From Poindextera sp035294785 (lineage in GTDB: Bacteria; Pseudomonadota; Alphaproteobacteria; Caulobacterales; Caulobacteraceae): a DNA stretch of 64,000 bases. The DNA lies in assembly GCA_035294785.1 (NCBI GenBank), contig DATGKF010000104.1:1-64000 (forward strand), written 5' to 3'. Under the pieces are notes generated by a model. It had not been told where the DNA came from, searched no databases, and worked only from the letters and a program-made list of their open reading frames with translations. Of the stretch, positions 37,314 to 48,469 are shown piece by piece; positions within the stretch are counted from its first letter, which is position 1, and the number at the start of each line of letters is the position of its first letter. The translations under genes and the position numbers were made by a program.

Positions 37314-37382
37314 AGCAAAGCGTAAGGGCGTGTCCGCGCCAAGCTCTGGAGCTCCGCGGCGGCGACGCCGGGAGCGGAGATA

Positions 37383-40352
37383 ATGGCTGACGATTCCAGT
37401 CTGGCGCCTGGCCGACTGAACCAGGTTCTGAGCGAGACCTCGTTTCTCTACGGCGGGAACGGCGCCTTCGTGGAGGATCTGTACGCCCGCTGGGCCGCCG
37501 ACCCGGCCAGCGTCGAGCCCTCCTGGCGCGCCTTCTTCGCCTCGCTGAACGACCGCACCGACGAGGTGAAGCGTCAGGTCGAGGGGCCGGCCTGGGCGCC
37601 GGCCGAGCGCAAGGACGGCGCGCGTCCCGAGTGGCTCTCCGCCATCGACGGCCTCTGGCCGGCGGTCGAAGCCAAGCTCCAGGTCAAGATTGCAGAGCGC
37701 CAGCCGGCGGCGTCCGCCGACGCCGTGCGCGCCGCCACGCTGGATTCGCTGCGCGCGGTGATGATGATCCGCGCCTACCACATGCGCGGGCACCTGGCCG
37801 CCAACCTCGATCCGCTGGGCATCGCCGAGCGCGAGGACGCGAGCGAACTCGACCCCGCCTCCTACGGCTTCGCCGAGAGCGACTACGACCGGTCGATCTT
37901 CCTCGACTACGTCCTGGGCCTGGAGACGTCGACCGTCCGCGAGATGGTGGCGATCCTGAAGCGCACCTACTGCGGCGCGGTCGGCGTGCAGTACATGCAC
38001 ATCTCCAATCCCGACGAGAAGGCCTGGCTGCAAGAGCGGATCGAAGGGCGCGACAAGGAGATCACCTTCACGCCCGAAGGCAAGATCGCCATCCTGAAGA
38101 AGCTGATCGAGAGCGAGGCGTTCGAACGCTTCCTCGGCAAGCGCTTCCCGGGCACCAAGCGCTTCGGCCTCGACGGCGCGGAGTCCATGGTCCCGGCGCT
38201 GGAACAGATCATCAAGCGCGGCGGCGCGCTCGGCGTGCAGGACATCGTCATCGGCATGCCGCACCGCGGGCGGCTGAACGTGCTCGCGGCGGTGATGGGC
38301 AAGCCCTACCACGTCATCTTCCACGAGTTTCAGGGCGGCTCGTCGCTGCCGTCGGACATCGAAGGGTCGGGGGACGTCAAGTACCACCTGGGCGCCTCGT
38401 CCGACCGCGCCTTCGACAACAACCGCGTGCACCTGTCGCTGACCGCCAACCCTTCGCACCTGGAGATCGTCAATCCGGTGGTGATCGGAAAGGCGCGCGC
38501 CAAGCAGGCCTTCCTGCTGCGCGAGGAGCCGTCGGCCGGCCGCGGCCACGTGCTGCCGCTGCTGCTGCACGGCGACGCCGCGTTCGCCGGCCAGGGCGTC
38601 ATCGCCGAGTGCTTCGCGCTCATGGGCCTGAAAGGCTATCGCGCCGGCGGCACCGTGCACTTCATCGTCAACAACCAGATCGGCTTCACCACCAGCCCGC
38701 GCTACTCGCGCTCCAGTCCCTACCCGTCGGACTCGGCGCTGATGGTCGAGGCGCCGATCTTCCACGCCAACGGCGACGACCCGGAAGCGGTCGTCTACGC
38801 CGCCAAGGTGGCCACCGAGTACCGCCAGCAGTTCGGCAAGGACGTGGTCATCGACATGTTCTGCTATCGCCGCTTCGGCCACAACGAAGGCGACGATCCG
38901 ACCATGACCCAGCCGGTCATGTACGCGAAGATCAAGACCCATCCGACCACGCGCGAACTCTATGGCGCGCGGCTGGTCGCCGAGGGCGTGGTCGCCCAGG
39001 CCGACCTCGACGCCTGGGTCGCGGAGGCGGAGGCCTTCCTCGACCGTGAATTCGAAGCCGGCAAGACCTACCACGCCGACAAAGCCGACTGGCTCGACGG
39101 CAAGTGGTCGCACATGGCCACCGCCAACGGCGACGAGCGCCGCGGGCAGACCGCCGTGCCGCTGACGCGGCTGCGGGAGATCGGCCTGAAGGTGACCGCG
39201 ATCCCGGAGCGAATCGACGTGCACAAGACGGTCAAGCGCGTGATCGAGCACCGGCGCGAGGCGATCGAGGCCGGCGTCGGCATCGACTGGGGGACGGCGG
39301 AGCATCTGGCCTTCGGCAGCCTGCTCGACGAGGGCTTCCCGGTGCGCCTCTCCGGCCAGGACAGCGTGCGCGGCACCTTCGTGCAGCGCCACTCCGACAT
39401 CATCGATCAGACGACGGAAGAGCACTACACGCCGCTCAACAACCTCCGCGCCGGCCAGGCGCCGTTCGAGGGCATCGACTCGGCGCTCTCCGAAGAGGCG
39501 GTGCTGGGCTACGAGTACGGCTACTCGCTGGCCGACCCGAACACGCTGACGCTGTGGGAAGCCCAGTTCGGCGACTTCGCCAATGGCGCGCAGGTGGTGG
39601 TCGACCAGTTCATCTCGTCCGGCGAGCGCAAGTGGCTCAGGATGTCGGGCCTCGTCATGCTGCTGCCGCACGGCTACGAAGGTCAGGGGCCGGAGCACTC
39701 GTCGGCCCGCCTCGAGCGTTATCTGCAGCTCTGCGCCGAGGACAACCTCCAGGTCGCCAACTGCTCGACGCCGGCCAACTACTTCCACATCCTCCGCCGG
39801 CAGATGCACCGCGAGTTCCGCAAGCCGCTCATCCTGATGACGCCGAAGTCGCTGCTCCGGCACAAGAAGGCGGTGTCCACCCTGGAGGAGATGGCGGAAG
39901 GTTCGTCCTTCCACCGGGTGCTGTGGGACGATGCCGAGCACAATCCGGCGCTGACCACCATCCGCCTGAGAGGCGACAGCGACGTCCGCCGGGTCGTCCT
40001 CTGCTCCGGCAAGGTCTATTACGACCTGCTCGACGCGCGCGAGGAGGCGGGCGTCGACGACGTCTACCTGCTGCGGCTCGAGCAGTTCTATCCCTGGCCG
40101 CTGCGCTCGCTGATGGCCGAGCTTGCCCGCTTTCCGCAGGCCGAACTCGTGTGGTGCCAGGAGGAGCCGAAGAACATGGGCGGCTGGACCTTCGTCGACC
40201 CCTGGGTGGAGCTCACCCTGGCGCGGCTCTCGGGGGCGTCGAAGCGAGCCCGCTACGTCGGTCGGCCGGCCTCGGCCTCGACCGCGGCCGGGCTGATGAG
40301 CCGTCACACCAAGGAGCTGAAGACTTTCCTCGCCGAAGCCTTCGCGACTTAG
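37383..40352 (+). CDS. sucA: 2-oxoglutarate dehydrogenase E1 component
   Basis: The thiamine-diphosphate-dependent E1 of the 2-oxoglutarate dehydrogenase complex; it decarboxylates 2-oxoglutarate and succinylates the E2 lipoyl arm. At 989 residues it has family length. Motifs: FLYGGNGAFVEDLYARW at the N-terminus, GVQYMHISNPDEKAWLQERI, VIGMPHRGRLNVLAAVMGKP, the ThDP motif around HGDAAFAGQGVIAECF to NNQIGFTTSPRYSR, and CYRRFGHNEGDDPTMTQP. The C-terminus has LRLEQFYPWP. ATG with GGAG upstream; followed by sucB after 17 nt. Confidence 0.98.
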   Translation: MADDSSLAPGRLNQVLSETSFLYGGNGAFVEDLYARWAADPASVEPSWRAFFASLNDRTDEVKRQVEGPAWAPAERKDGARPEWLSAIDGLWPAVEAKLQVKIAERQPAASADAVRAATLDSLRAVMMIRAYHMRGHLAANLDPLGIAEREDASELDPASYGFAESDYDRSIFLDYVLGLETSTVREMVAILKRTYCGAVGVQYMHISNPDEKAWLQERIEGRDKEITFTPEGKIAILKKLIESEAFERFLGKRFPGTKRFGLDGAESMVPALEQIIKRGGALGVQDIVIGMPHRGRLNVLAAVMGKPYHVIFHEFQGGSSLPSDIEGSGDVKYHLGASSDRAFDNNRVHLSLTANPSHLEIVNPVVIGKARAKQAFLLREEPSAGRGHVLPLLLHGDAAFAGQGVIAECFALMGLKGYRAGGTVHFIVNNQIGFTTSPRYSRSSPYPSDSALMVEAPIFHANGDDPEAVVYAAKVATEYRQQFGKDVVIDMFCYRRFGHNEGDDPTMTQPVMYAKIKTHPTTRELYGARLVAEGVVAQADLDAWVAEAEAFLDREFEAGKTYHADKADWLDGKWSHMATANGDERRGQTAVPLTRLREIGLKVTAIPERIDVHKTVKRVIEHRREAIEAGVGIDWGTAEHLAFGSLLDEGFPVRLSGQDSVRGTFVQRHSDIIDQTTEEHYTPLNNLRAGQAPFEGIDSALSEEAVLGYEYGYSLADPNTLTLWEAQFGDFANGAQVVVDQFISSGERKWLRMSGLVMLLPHGYEGQGPEHSSARLERYLQLCAEDNLQVANCSTPANYFHILRRQMHREFRKPLILMTPKSLLRHKKAVSTLEEMAEGSSFHRVLWDDAEHNPALTTIRLRGDSDVRRVVLCSGKVYYDLLDAREEAGVDDVYLLRLEQFYPWPLRSLMAELARFPQAELVWCQEEPKNMGGWTFVDPWVELTLARLSGASKRARYVGRPASASTAAGLMSRHTKELKTFLAEAFAT

Positions 40353-40369
40353 AGGAGCACGCCCGACCC

Positions 40370-41668
<1,299 letters not shown>

Positions 41669-41694
41669 GGCCCTTGACCGACCGCGCGCCGTTC

Positions 41695-41716
41695 ATATCT
41701 ACTAAGACGTAGATAT
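41695..41716. promoter_or_regulatory. Palindromic VapB operator/promoter region
   Basis: ATATCTAC-N6-GTAGATAT is a perfect 8-bp inverted repeat 17 nt before the vapB start, inside an AT-rich patch that stands out from its surroundings. A further partial copy (TAGATAC) follows at once. Such palindromes bind VapBC complexes for autoregulation; here this is inferred from position. Confidence 0.75.
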
Positions 41717-41732
41717 AGATACGGAGTCTGTC

Positions 41733-42029
41733 ATGGCTGGCGTCAGGGAGGCGGCGGGCTCGTTCGAGCCGGAGGTGCGCGCAAAGCTGTTCAAGCATGG
41801 CGGCAGCCAGGCCGTGCGCCTTCCCAAAGCCTTTCGCTTCGAGGGAACCGAAGTCAGCGTCCGACGTGACGGTGACGCCGTGATCCTCGAGCCGGTCAAG
41901 CCGGCTTTCCGTCGCCCGCGAACCGACGCGGAGATCGCCGCCTTCTGGGCCGAAGTCGATCGACACGGAAACGCCGACTTCCCCGATCGCGTCCAGGACA
42001 TGATCGATTGGCGCGACTACGACTGGTGA
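41733..42029 (+). CDS. vapB: VapB-type antitoxin (SpoVT/AbrB fold)
   Basis: A 98-residue antitoxin. The DNA-binding swapped-hairpin domain reads AKLFKHGGSQAVRLPKAFRF and EVSVRRDGDAVILEPV (about residues 18-55). The C-terminal half, PRTDAEIAAFWAEVDRHGNA to the end DMIDWRDYDW, is the acidic toxin-binding tail. It should neutralise VapC and repress the pair through the palindrome upstream. It overlaps vapC by 4 nt (GTGA). A module-sized insertion between sucB and lpdA. Confidence 0.92.
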   Translation: MAGVREAAGSFEPEVRAKLFKHGGSQAVRLPKAFRFEGTEVSVRRDGDAVILEPVKPAFRRPRTDAEIAAFWAEVDRHGNADFPDRVQDMIDWRDYDW

Positions 42030-42442
42030 CGTTGGCGTTAGACACCAACGTGGTCATCGACGTCGTCCGCGGCCGCAAACCGGCGCTGCGGCAGCGGTTC
42101 ATCGAGGCGCTGATGGGTGATCGACCCGTCGTTGCGTCCCTGATCGTCCTGCATGAGCTTCGTCTGGGTTGCGCGCTCAATCGCGATCCTTACGGCGAGC
42201 TGGTCCGCGTGCGAGCGGCGCTTGCCGACATCCCGATCGAGCCCCTGGACGAGGACGACGTGGTGACCGCCGCCGAGATCGGCGCGGGCCTGGCGCGCCG
42301 CGGGATGGGGATCGGGACGCTCGATCTGTTGATCGCCGGACAGGCGCTCGCGCGCGGCTGGACGCTGGTCACAGCGAACCTCCGCGAGTTCAGCCGGATC
42401 GAGGGCCTGAACGTCATCGACTGGACTGAGCCGGCGGACTAG
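42026..42442 (+). CDS. vapC: VapC-type PIN-domain ribonuclease toxin
   Basis: A 138-residue PIN-domain nuclease, probably cutting a tRNA or rRNA site when free of VapB. The start is GTG 42026, overlapping the antitoxin stop. The acidic PIN residues are visible: LALDTNVVIDVV, SLIVLHELRLG (Glu), GIGTLDLLIAGQAL (Asp) and VTANLREFSRIEGLNVIDW (final motif). The target RNA is not predictable from sequence. The rest of the 2-oxoglutarate dehydrogenase cluster resumes 33 nt later with lpdA. Confidence 0.93.
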   Translation: MTLALDTNVVIDVVRGRKPALRQRFIEALMGDRPVVASLIVLHELRLGCALNRDPYGELVRVRAALADIPIEPLDEDDVVTAAEIGAGLARRGMGIGTLDLLIAGQALARGWTLVTANLREFSRIEGLNVIDWTEPAD

Positions 42443-42475
42443 GACACGCCAACTCCGGAAGGGAGACGGAAGACA

Positions 42476-43869
<1,394 letters not shown>

Positions 43870-43873
<4 letters not shown>

Positions 43874-44295
43874 GCCTGACCATCCGTCCGGCGCGCCCGG
43901 ACGACCTCGAAGCCTGCGCCGATCTGTACGACCGCGTCGTGCGCGCGACCTTCACCTGGCTCGCGCTGGGCGATCAGCGGTCGAAGTTCCTGAAGGAGGC
44001 CGAGGAAGAGGAGGTCTACGTGGCGCTGGACGAGGGTCGCCCCGTCGGCCTCGCCGCCTTCTATCGGCCGGGCGACCATCTGCACTCGCTCTATGTCGAG
44101 TACGACGCCCATGGCCGCGGCGTCGGCTCGGCCCTCCTGGCGCACGTCGAGGCGCTGGCCGACGGACCGGTGTCGCTGAAGGTGCAGGCGCTGAACGCCG
44201 CCGCCCGCGCCTTCTACGCCCGCCGCGGCCTCGCCGAAGTCGAGGAAGGCCACGACCCCGACGGATCCCACTGGTTCCGCATGCGCCGCCCTTAA
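43870..44295 (+). CDS. GNAT-family N-acetyltransferase
   Basis: A 141-residue small acetyltransferase beginning VSLTIRPARPDDLEACADLY at a GTG that overlaps the lpdA stop (GTGA). The acetyl-CoA-binding stretch SLYVEYDAHGRGVGSALL has the Q/R-x-x-G-x-G/A pattern and ALNAAARAFYARRGLAE is the conserved C-terminal motif. The target is unknown. Its coupling with lpdA suggests co-expression only. Confidence 0.9.
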
Positions 44296-44310
44296 TCGCG
44301 CCAATCCACA

Positions 44311-44340
44311 AACCGCTCATCCCCGCGGACGCGGGGCGTT
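44311..44340. repeat. REP-like hairpin between convergent genes
   Basis: ACCGCTCATCCCCGC starts the same repeat family as the folC-argE intergenic element. CCCCGC-GGAC-GCGGGG (44321-44336) makes a 6-bp stem. It lies between the convergent GNAT and xerC genes, where it may act as a two-way terminator. Confidence 0.6.
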
Positions 44341-44350
44341 GCGACCGCCC

Positions 44351-45283
44351 CTAAGCGGCGTGCGGGTGGGCGCTGGAATAGGCGGCGAGCAGGCCGGCGG
44401 CGTCCACGTCGGCGTAGCGCTGGGTGGTCGAGAGCGAGGCGTGGCCCAAGAGCTCCTGGATCACCCGCAGATCGGCGCCGGCGCCCAAGAGGTGGGTCGC
44501 GAACGAGTGGCGAAGCGCGTGAGGCGTGGCGCTGGCCGGCAGGCCGAGGCGCCCGCGCAGCCGCTGCATCAGGGCCTGGGCGTGCCGGGGGCCCAGCGGT
44601 CCGCCGCGGACCGCGCGGAACAGCGGCTCGTCCGGGGCCAGCGGCCGCGGCAGTTCGGCGACGTAGGCGTCGATCGCCTCCTGCACCGCCGGCAGCACCG
44701 GCACGACCCGCGTCTTCCCGCCCTTGCCGGTCACGCGCAGGCTGTCGGCCAGCGGCGCGTCGGCGCGGGTGAGCGACAGCGCTTCGGAAATCCGCAGGCC
44801 AAGGCCCCAGAGCAGCGCGATCAGCGCCTGGTCGCGCACCGCCTCCCAGTCCTCGCGATCGGGATCGAAGCCGGCTTCGGCGATCAGCCCCATCGCCTGG
44901 TCTTCGCTCACCGGGCGCGGCGCCGACGGCGGCGTCCGCGGTCCGCGCACCAGCGCGATGGCGGCGTTCGGGGTCGCCAGCCGCCGGTCGAGGAAGCGGT
45001 GGAAGGACCGGATGGCCGAGAGCGCGTGGCTGACCGAGCGCGGCGCCAGCGGCCTCATCCCCGCGCGGCGGAACGCCAGGTAGGCGCGCACGTCGGCGGC
45101 GGAAACCTCGCTCATCTCGGCGAGCGAGAGCGCGCCGCCGCGGTGCCCTTCGAGAAATCGCAGGTAAGCCGAAACGCCGTCGCCATAGGCGCGCACCGTG
45201 CGCGGCGAGGCGCGCCGCTCGTGCGTCAGATGTTCGAGCCAGCGCGCCAGCGCATCCGTCGCTGAGACGGCGGTGTCCGTCAC
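44351..45283 (-). CDS. xerC: Tyrosine recombinase XerC
   Basis: Site-specific recombinase that with XerD resolves chromosome dimers at dif. It is 310 residues from the GTG at 45283 (TDTAVSATDALARWLEHL). The longer reading frame upstream runs through a repeat and is unlikely to be coding. The N-terminal core-binding domain (SPRTVRAYGDGVSAYLRFL) is followed by catalytic motifs LLWGLGLRISEALSL (Arg), HALRHSFATHLLGAGADL (His-x-x-Arg), IQELLGHASL and TTQRYADVD (Tyr nucleophile). The neighbouring DUF484 gene fits the usual xerC context. Confidence 0.9.
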   Translation of the reverse strand: MTDTAVSATDALARWLEHLTHERRASPRTVRAYGDGVSAYLRFLEGHRGGALSLAEMSEVSAADVRAYLAFRRAGMRPLAPRSVSHALSAIRSFHRFLDRRLATPNAAIALVRGPRTPPSAPRPVSEDQAMGLIAEAGFDPDREDWEAVRDQALIALLWGLGLRISEALSLTRADAPLADSLRVTGKGGKTRVVPVLPAVQEAIDAYVAELPRPLAPDEPLFRAVRGGPLGPRHAQALMQRLRGRLGLPASATPHALRHSFATHLLGAGADLRVIQELLGHASLSTTQRYADVDAAGLLAAYSSAHPHAA

Positions 45284-45301
45284 GGCGACCAAAATGGCGC
45301 C

Positions 45302-45479
45302 CCTTTTACCCTCGCGGGAGAAGGTGTCAGCGAAGCTGACGGATGAGGGGCCGCGCCCGCGTTTGCCGGTGTGGGCTGGTGACGAGTCCATGGCCAGGAG
45401 AGATTGAGATCGAGATCGCCGCGCGGCCCCTCATCCGACCCGGCTCCGCCGGGCCACCTTCTCCCGCGAGGGGAGAAGG
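45302..45479. repeat. Large inverted repeat of the CCCTCATCC...TTCTCCCGCG family
   Basis: A left arm (45302-45356) and right arm (45421-45479) are inverted copies sharing CGCGGCCCCTCATCCG and CACCTTCTCCCGCGAG, separated by 64 nt. Each arm has its own internal hairpin (GTCAGCGAAGCTGAC and ACCCGGCTCCGCCGGG-like). This element family is common between genes in Caulobacterales and related groups (recalled). The 214-nt interval between xerC and the DUF484 gene holds nothing else visible. Confidence 0.85.
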
Positions 45480-45497
45480 ACGAAGAGGGCAAACCGC

Positions 45498-46178
45498 TCA
45501 CAGCACCGGCCAGCGCTCGGCCGTGCGCTCGACGACGCGGGCGAGGAAGGCCACCAGTTCGGCCCCCATGTCGGCGGTGAAGCCCCCCTCGTCGGGCGAG
45601 CCGAACGCCAGCACGCCCTCGCGCGCCGGCGACCACAGCGCCAGCCGCGCCATCGCCACGCTGCCCACCGCCTCGCCCAGCTCTTCGAACAAGGATTGCG
45701 CCGCGCCGGGCTCGCCCATCCGCGCCAGCGCGCGCGCGCCGAGCAGGCTGTCGGCGCCCTTCTCCGCCATGCCGCGCCAGCCGGCGGGCACGCCGCCGGG
45801 CCGCTCGAGCGCGATCACGCCGGTGACGAGCCCGAAGCGCAGGCGCGCGGTCTCGTCGACGCGGCGCGCCAGATCGGCGTGGTTGCGCGCCTCGAGCAGA
45901 TCGACGACGGCGGCGTGGGTCTGCGCCTGGGCGGCGAAGTTGGCGCGGGCGGTGGCTTCGAGCTGCCGGCGGGCGGCCTTCTCGCGCGTCTTGTCGGCCG
46001 ACAGCCTGGCGAGCGCGGCGGGCCCGAACTCGACGATATTGTCGCCGGCGACGCGCAGCCCGAGCTCGCTGAGCAGCGCCGCGTCGGCGCGGATCTGCTT
46101 GCGATGCGCGAGCAGAACCTCACGCGCGTCCGCCCATTTGGCCTTGGCCGACGGCGCGGCCCGCGCCCCTTCGCTCAT
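45498..46178 (-). CDS. DUF484 family protein
   Basis: A 226-residue protein with a helical N-terminus and a GAF-like domain, of the DUF484 family often found beside xerC. Recognisable segments are LREV-like helix ADAREVLLAHRKQIRADAALL, VVEFGPAALARL-type (IVEFGPAALARLSADK) and the C-terminal LALWSPAREGVLAFGSPDEG. The ATG at 46178 is chosen for its upstream GGAG with 6-nt spacing. Function unknown; the family is not enzymatically characterised. It is divergent from priA. Confidence 0.85.
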   Translation of the reverse strand: MSEGARAAPSAKAKWADAREVLLAHRKQIRADAALLSELGLRVAGDNIVEFGPAALARLSADKTREKAARRQLEATARANFAAQAQTHAAVVDLLEARNHADLARRVDETARLRFGLVTGVIALERPGGVPAGWRGMAEKGADSLLGARALARMGEPGAAQSLFEELGEAVGSVAMARLALWSPAREGVLAFGSPDEGGFTADMGAELVAFLARVVERTAERWPVL

Positions 46179-46253
46179 CGCCCGCTCCGCCCCTCTTTCA
46201 TGCCGCATCCATTCAACGCCCCGCCCAGTTAAGGACGGCTTGATGGCCGGCGC

Positions 46254-48431
46254 ATGCTAGAGGCGTTGGCGATGAGCCGCATCGCCAGCATCGTGATTCC
46301 GCTGCCGCTGCCGGAGGCGTTCGACTACGCCGAGCCGGAGGGGATGGCGCTCAGGCTGGGCGACCTCGTCATCGCGCCGCTCGGGCCGCAGCGGCTCTTG
46401 GGCGTGGTCGCCGAACTGAAGGACGCAGCCGGCGTCAACCGCCCGCTGAAGCCGGTGCTGGAGCGGCGAGAGCAGCCCGGGCTGCCCCCCACTACGCTCG
46501 CCTTCCTCGCTTGGGCGGCGCGCTACGCGGTCGATGCGCCCGGCGCGCCGCTCGCCATCAGCCTGCGCGGCGCCCGCGCCCCGAAAGCGAGGCCCCAGCG
46601 GCTCGTGGCCGCCACCGGCGCGCTGCCCGCCCGCCTCACGCCGGCCCGCGCGCGGGTGTTGGAGGCGGCGGTCGAGCCGATGCCGGCGCGCTTGCTGGCC
46701 GACCTCGCCGGGGTCACCGACGGCGTGGTGCGCGGGCTGGTCGAACAGGGCGCGCTTCAGGTGGTGATCGTCGAGCCGGATCCGAACTACGATCCGCCGG
46801 ACGCGTCCCGTCCGGGGCGGCCGCTCAACCCCAGCCAGGCGGCCGCCGCCAATGCGCTCAAGAGCCTGATCGCTGAGAGCCGGTTCGAGGTGGCGCTGCT
46901 CGATGGCGTCACCGGGTCGGGCAAGACCGAGGTGTACCTCGAGGCCGTGGCCGCGACGCTGGCCGCCGACCCGACCGCGCAGGCGCTGGTGCTGCTGCCC
47001 GAGATCGCCCTAACCCAGGCGGTGATCGACCGCTTCGAGGCCCGTTTCGGCGCCCGTCCGGCCGAGTGGCACTCGGCCATCTCGCCGCCGGCGCGGCGCC
47101 GCGCCTGGGAGGCGGTGGCGGAAAACCGCTGCCGCATCGTCGTCGGCGCGCGCTCGGCGCTCTTCCTGCCCTACGCCAACCTCAAGATCATCGTCGTCGA
47201 CGAGGAGCACGACTCTTCGTTCAAGCAGGAGGACGGTTTCGTCTACCACGCGCGCGACCTCGCCGTGGCGCGCGGCAAGATCGAGGGCGCCCTCGTCATC
47301 CTCGCCTCGGCGACCCCGTCGCTGGAGACGCTGTGGAACGCCGAGACCGGCCGCTATCGCTGGCTCCGCCTCGACGCCCGCCACGGCCAGGCGCGGCTGC
47401 CGGCGGTTGAGCTGATCGACCTCAGGCTAACGCCGCCGGATCCCGGCGCCTGGCTCTCGCCGCCGCTGGTCGCGGCGATGGCCGAGACGCTCGGGCGCGG
47501 CGAACAGACCCTGCTCTTCCTCAACCGGCGGGGCTATGCGCCGCTGGTCGTCTGCCGCGCCTGCGGCGAGCGCATGACCGCGCCCGACAGCGACTCCTGG
47601 CTGGTCGAGCACCGCTACACGAACCGGCTGGTCTGCCATCTCACCGGCTTTTCCATGCCCAAGCCGGCGCGCTGCCCGCACTGCGGGGCCGAGCATTCGC
47701 TGGTCTCCATCGGTCCCGGCGTCGAGCGCGTCGAGGAGGAGGTGCGCGAGCGGTTCCCCGAGGCCAAGGTCGCGGTCTTCTCGTCCGACACCGTGTTCGA
47801 CGCCGAGGGCGCGCGGGCCATGATCGAGTCGATGACCGAGGGCGATATCGACGTCCTGGTCGCCACCCAGGCCGCGGCCAAGGGGCACGATTTTCCGCTG
47901 CTCACGCTGGTCGGCGTGGTCGACGCGGATCTCGGCCTGCGCGGCGGCGACCTGCGCGCGGCCGAGCGCACCTTCCAGCTGCTGACCCAGGCCGGCGGCC
48001 GCGCGGGCCGCCGCGAGCGCCCGGGCCTCGCCCTCCTGCAGACCTATCAGCCCGAGCAGCCGGTGATGCAGGCGCTGAAGGCGCAGGACCGCGACGCCTT
48101 CGTCGCCGCCGAGATGGCCGCGCGCGAGGCCGCCGGGCTGCCGCCTTTCGGCCGCCTGGCGGCGCTGATCGTCAGCGGCCCCGACGCCGGCGTGCTCGAC
48201 GCCTTCACGCAAGGCATGGCGCGCGCCGCGCCGAACGCCGCCGGCGTCGAGGTCTATGGCCCGGCCGATGCGCCGCAGGCGCTGGTGCGCGGCCGTCGCC
48301 GCAAGCGCTTCCTGGTGCGCGCCGACCGCACCATCGACCTGCAGGCCTATTTGGCGACCTGGCGCGCGCGGGTGAAGCCGCCGGCGCAGGTGCGCCTCAC
48401 CATCGACGTCGACCCCTATAGCTTCCTTTGA
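46254..48431 (+). CDS. priA: Primosomal protein N' (replication restart helicase)
   Basis: The 3'-5' helicase that reloads the replisome at stalled forks. It is 725 residues long, with an N-terminal 3'-DNA-binding domain (IVIPLPLPEAFDYAEPEGM), Walker A DGVTGSGKTEVYLEAVAA, ARSALFLPYANLKIIVVDEE (DEEH box), HARDLAVARGKIEGALVILASATPS, and HDFPLLTLVGVVDADLGLRGGD. The zinc-binding insert keeps VCRACGERM and CPHCGAEH plus one lone Cys (VCHLTG), five of the eight cysteines in E. coli PriA. ATG 46272 is an alternative start. Confidence 0.95.
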   Translation: MLEALAMSRIASIVIPLPLPEAFDYAEPEGMALRLGDLVIAPLGPQRLLGVVAELKDAAGVNRPLKPVLERREQPGLPPTTLAFLAWAARYAVDAPGAPLAISLRGARAPKARPQRLVAATGALPARLTPARARVLEAAVEPMPARLLADLAGVTDGVVRGLVEQGALQVVIVEPDPNYDPPDASRPGRPLNPSQAAAANALKSLIAESRFEVALLDGVTGSGKTEVYLEAVAATLAADPTAQALVLLPEIALTQAVIDRFEARFGARPAEWHSAISPPARRRAWEAVAENRCRIVVGARSALFLPYANLKIIVVDEEHDSSFKQEDGFVYHARDLAVARGKIEGALVILASATPSLETLWNAETGRYRWLRLDARHGQARLPAVELIDLRLTPPDPGAWLSPPLVAAMAETLGRGEQTLLFLNRRGYAPLVVCRACGERMTAPDSDSWLVEHRYTNRLVCHLTGFSMPKPARCPHCGAEHSLVSIGPGVERVEEEVRERFPEAKVAVFSSDTVFDAEGARAMIESMTEGDIDVLVATQAAAKGHDFPLLTLVGVVDADLGLRGGDLRAAERTFQLLTQAGGRAGRRERPGLALLQTYQPEQPVMQALKAQDRDAFVAAEMAAREAAGLPPFGRLAALIVSGPDAGVLDAFTQGMARAAPNAAGVEVYGPADAPQALVRGRRRKRFLVRADRTIDLQAYLATWRARVKPPAQVRLTIDVDPYSFL

Positions 48432-48469
48432 GGGCCAACGTCGGGGAAGGAGCGTAGTCTCGACTCGGC

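Noticed and set aside
35202..40307. A 1701-codon open frame antisense to sucC-sucD-sucA
   Set aside because: Very high GC leaves few stop codons in the complementary frame; the plus-strand genes are certain, and the antisense translation is Arg/Asp/His/Val-rich without domains.
45284..45391. Longer N-terminus for XerC
   Set aside because: The added residues are encoded by the intergenic inverted repeat and do not resemble the family; the GTG at 45283 is better.
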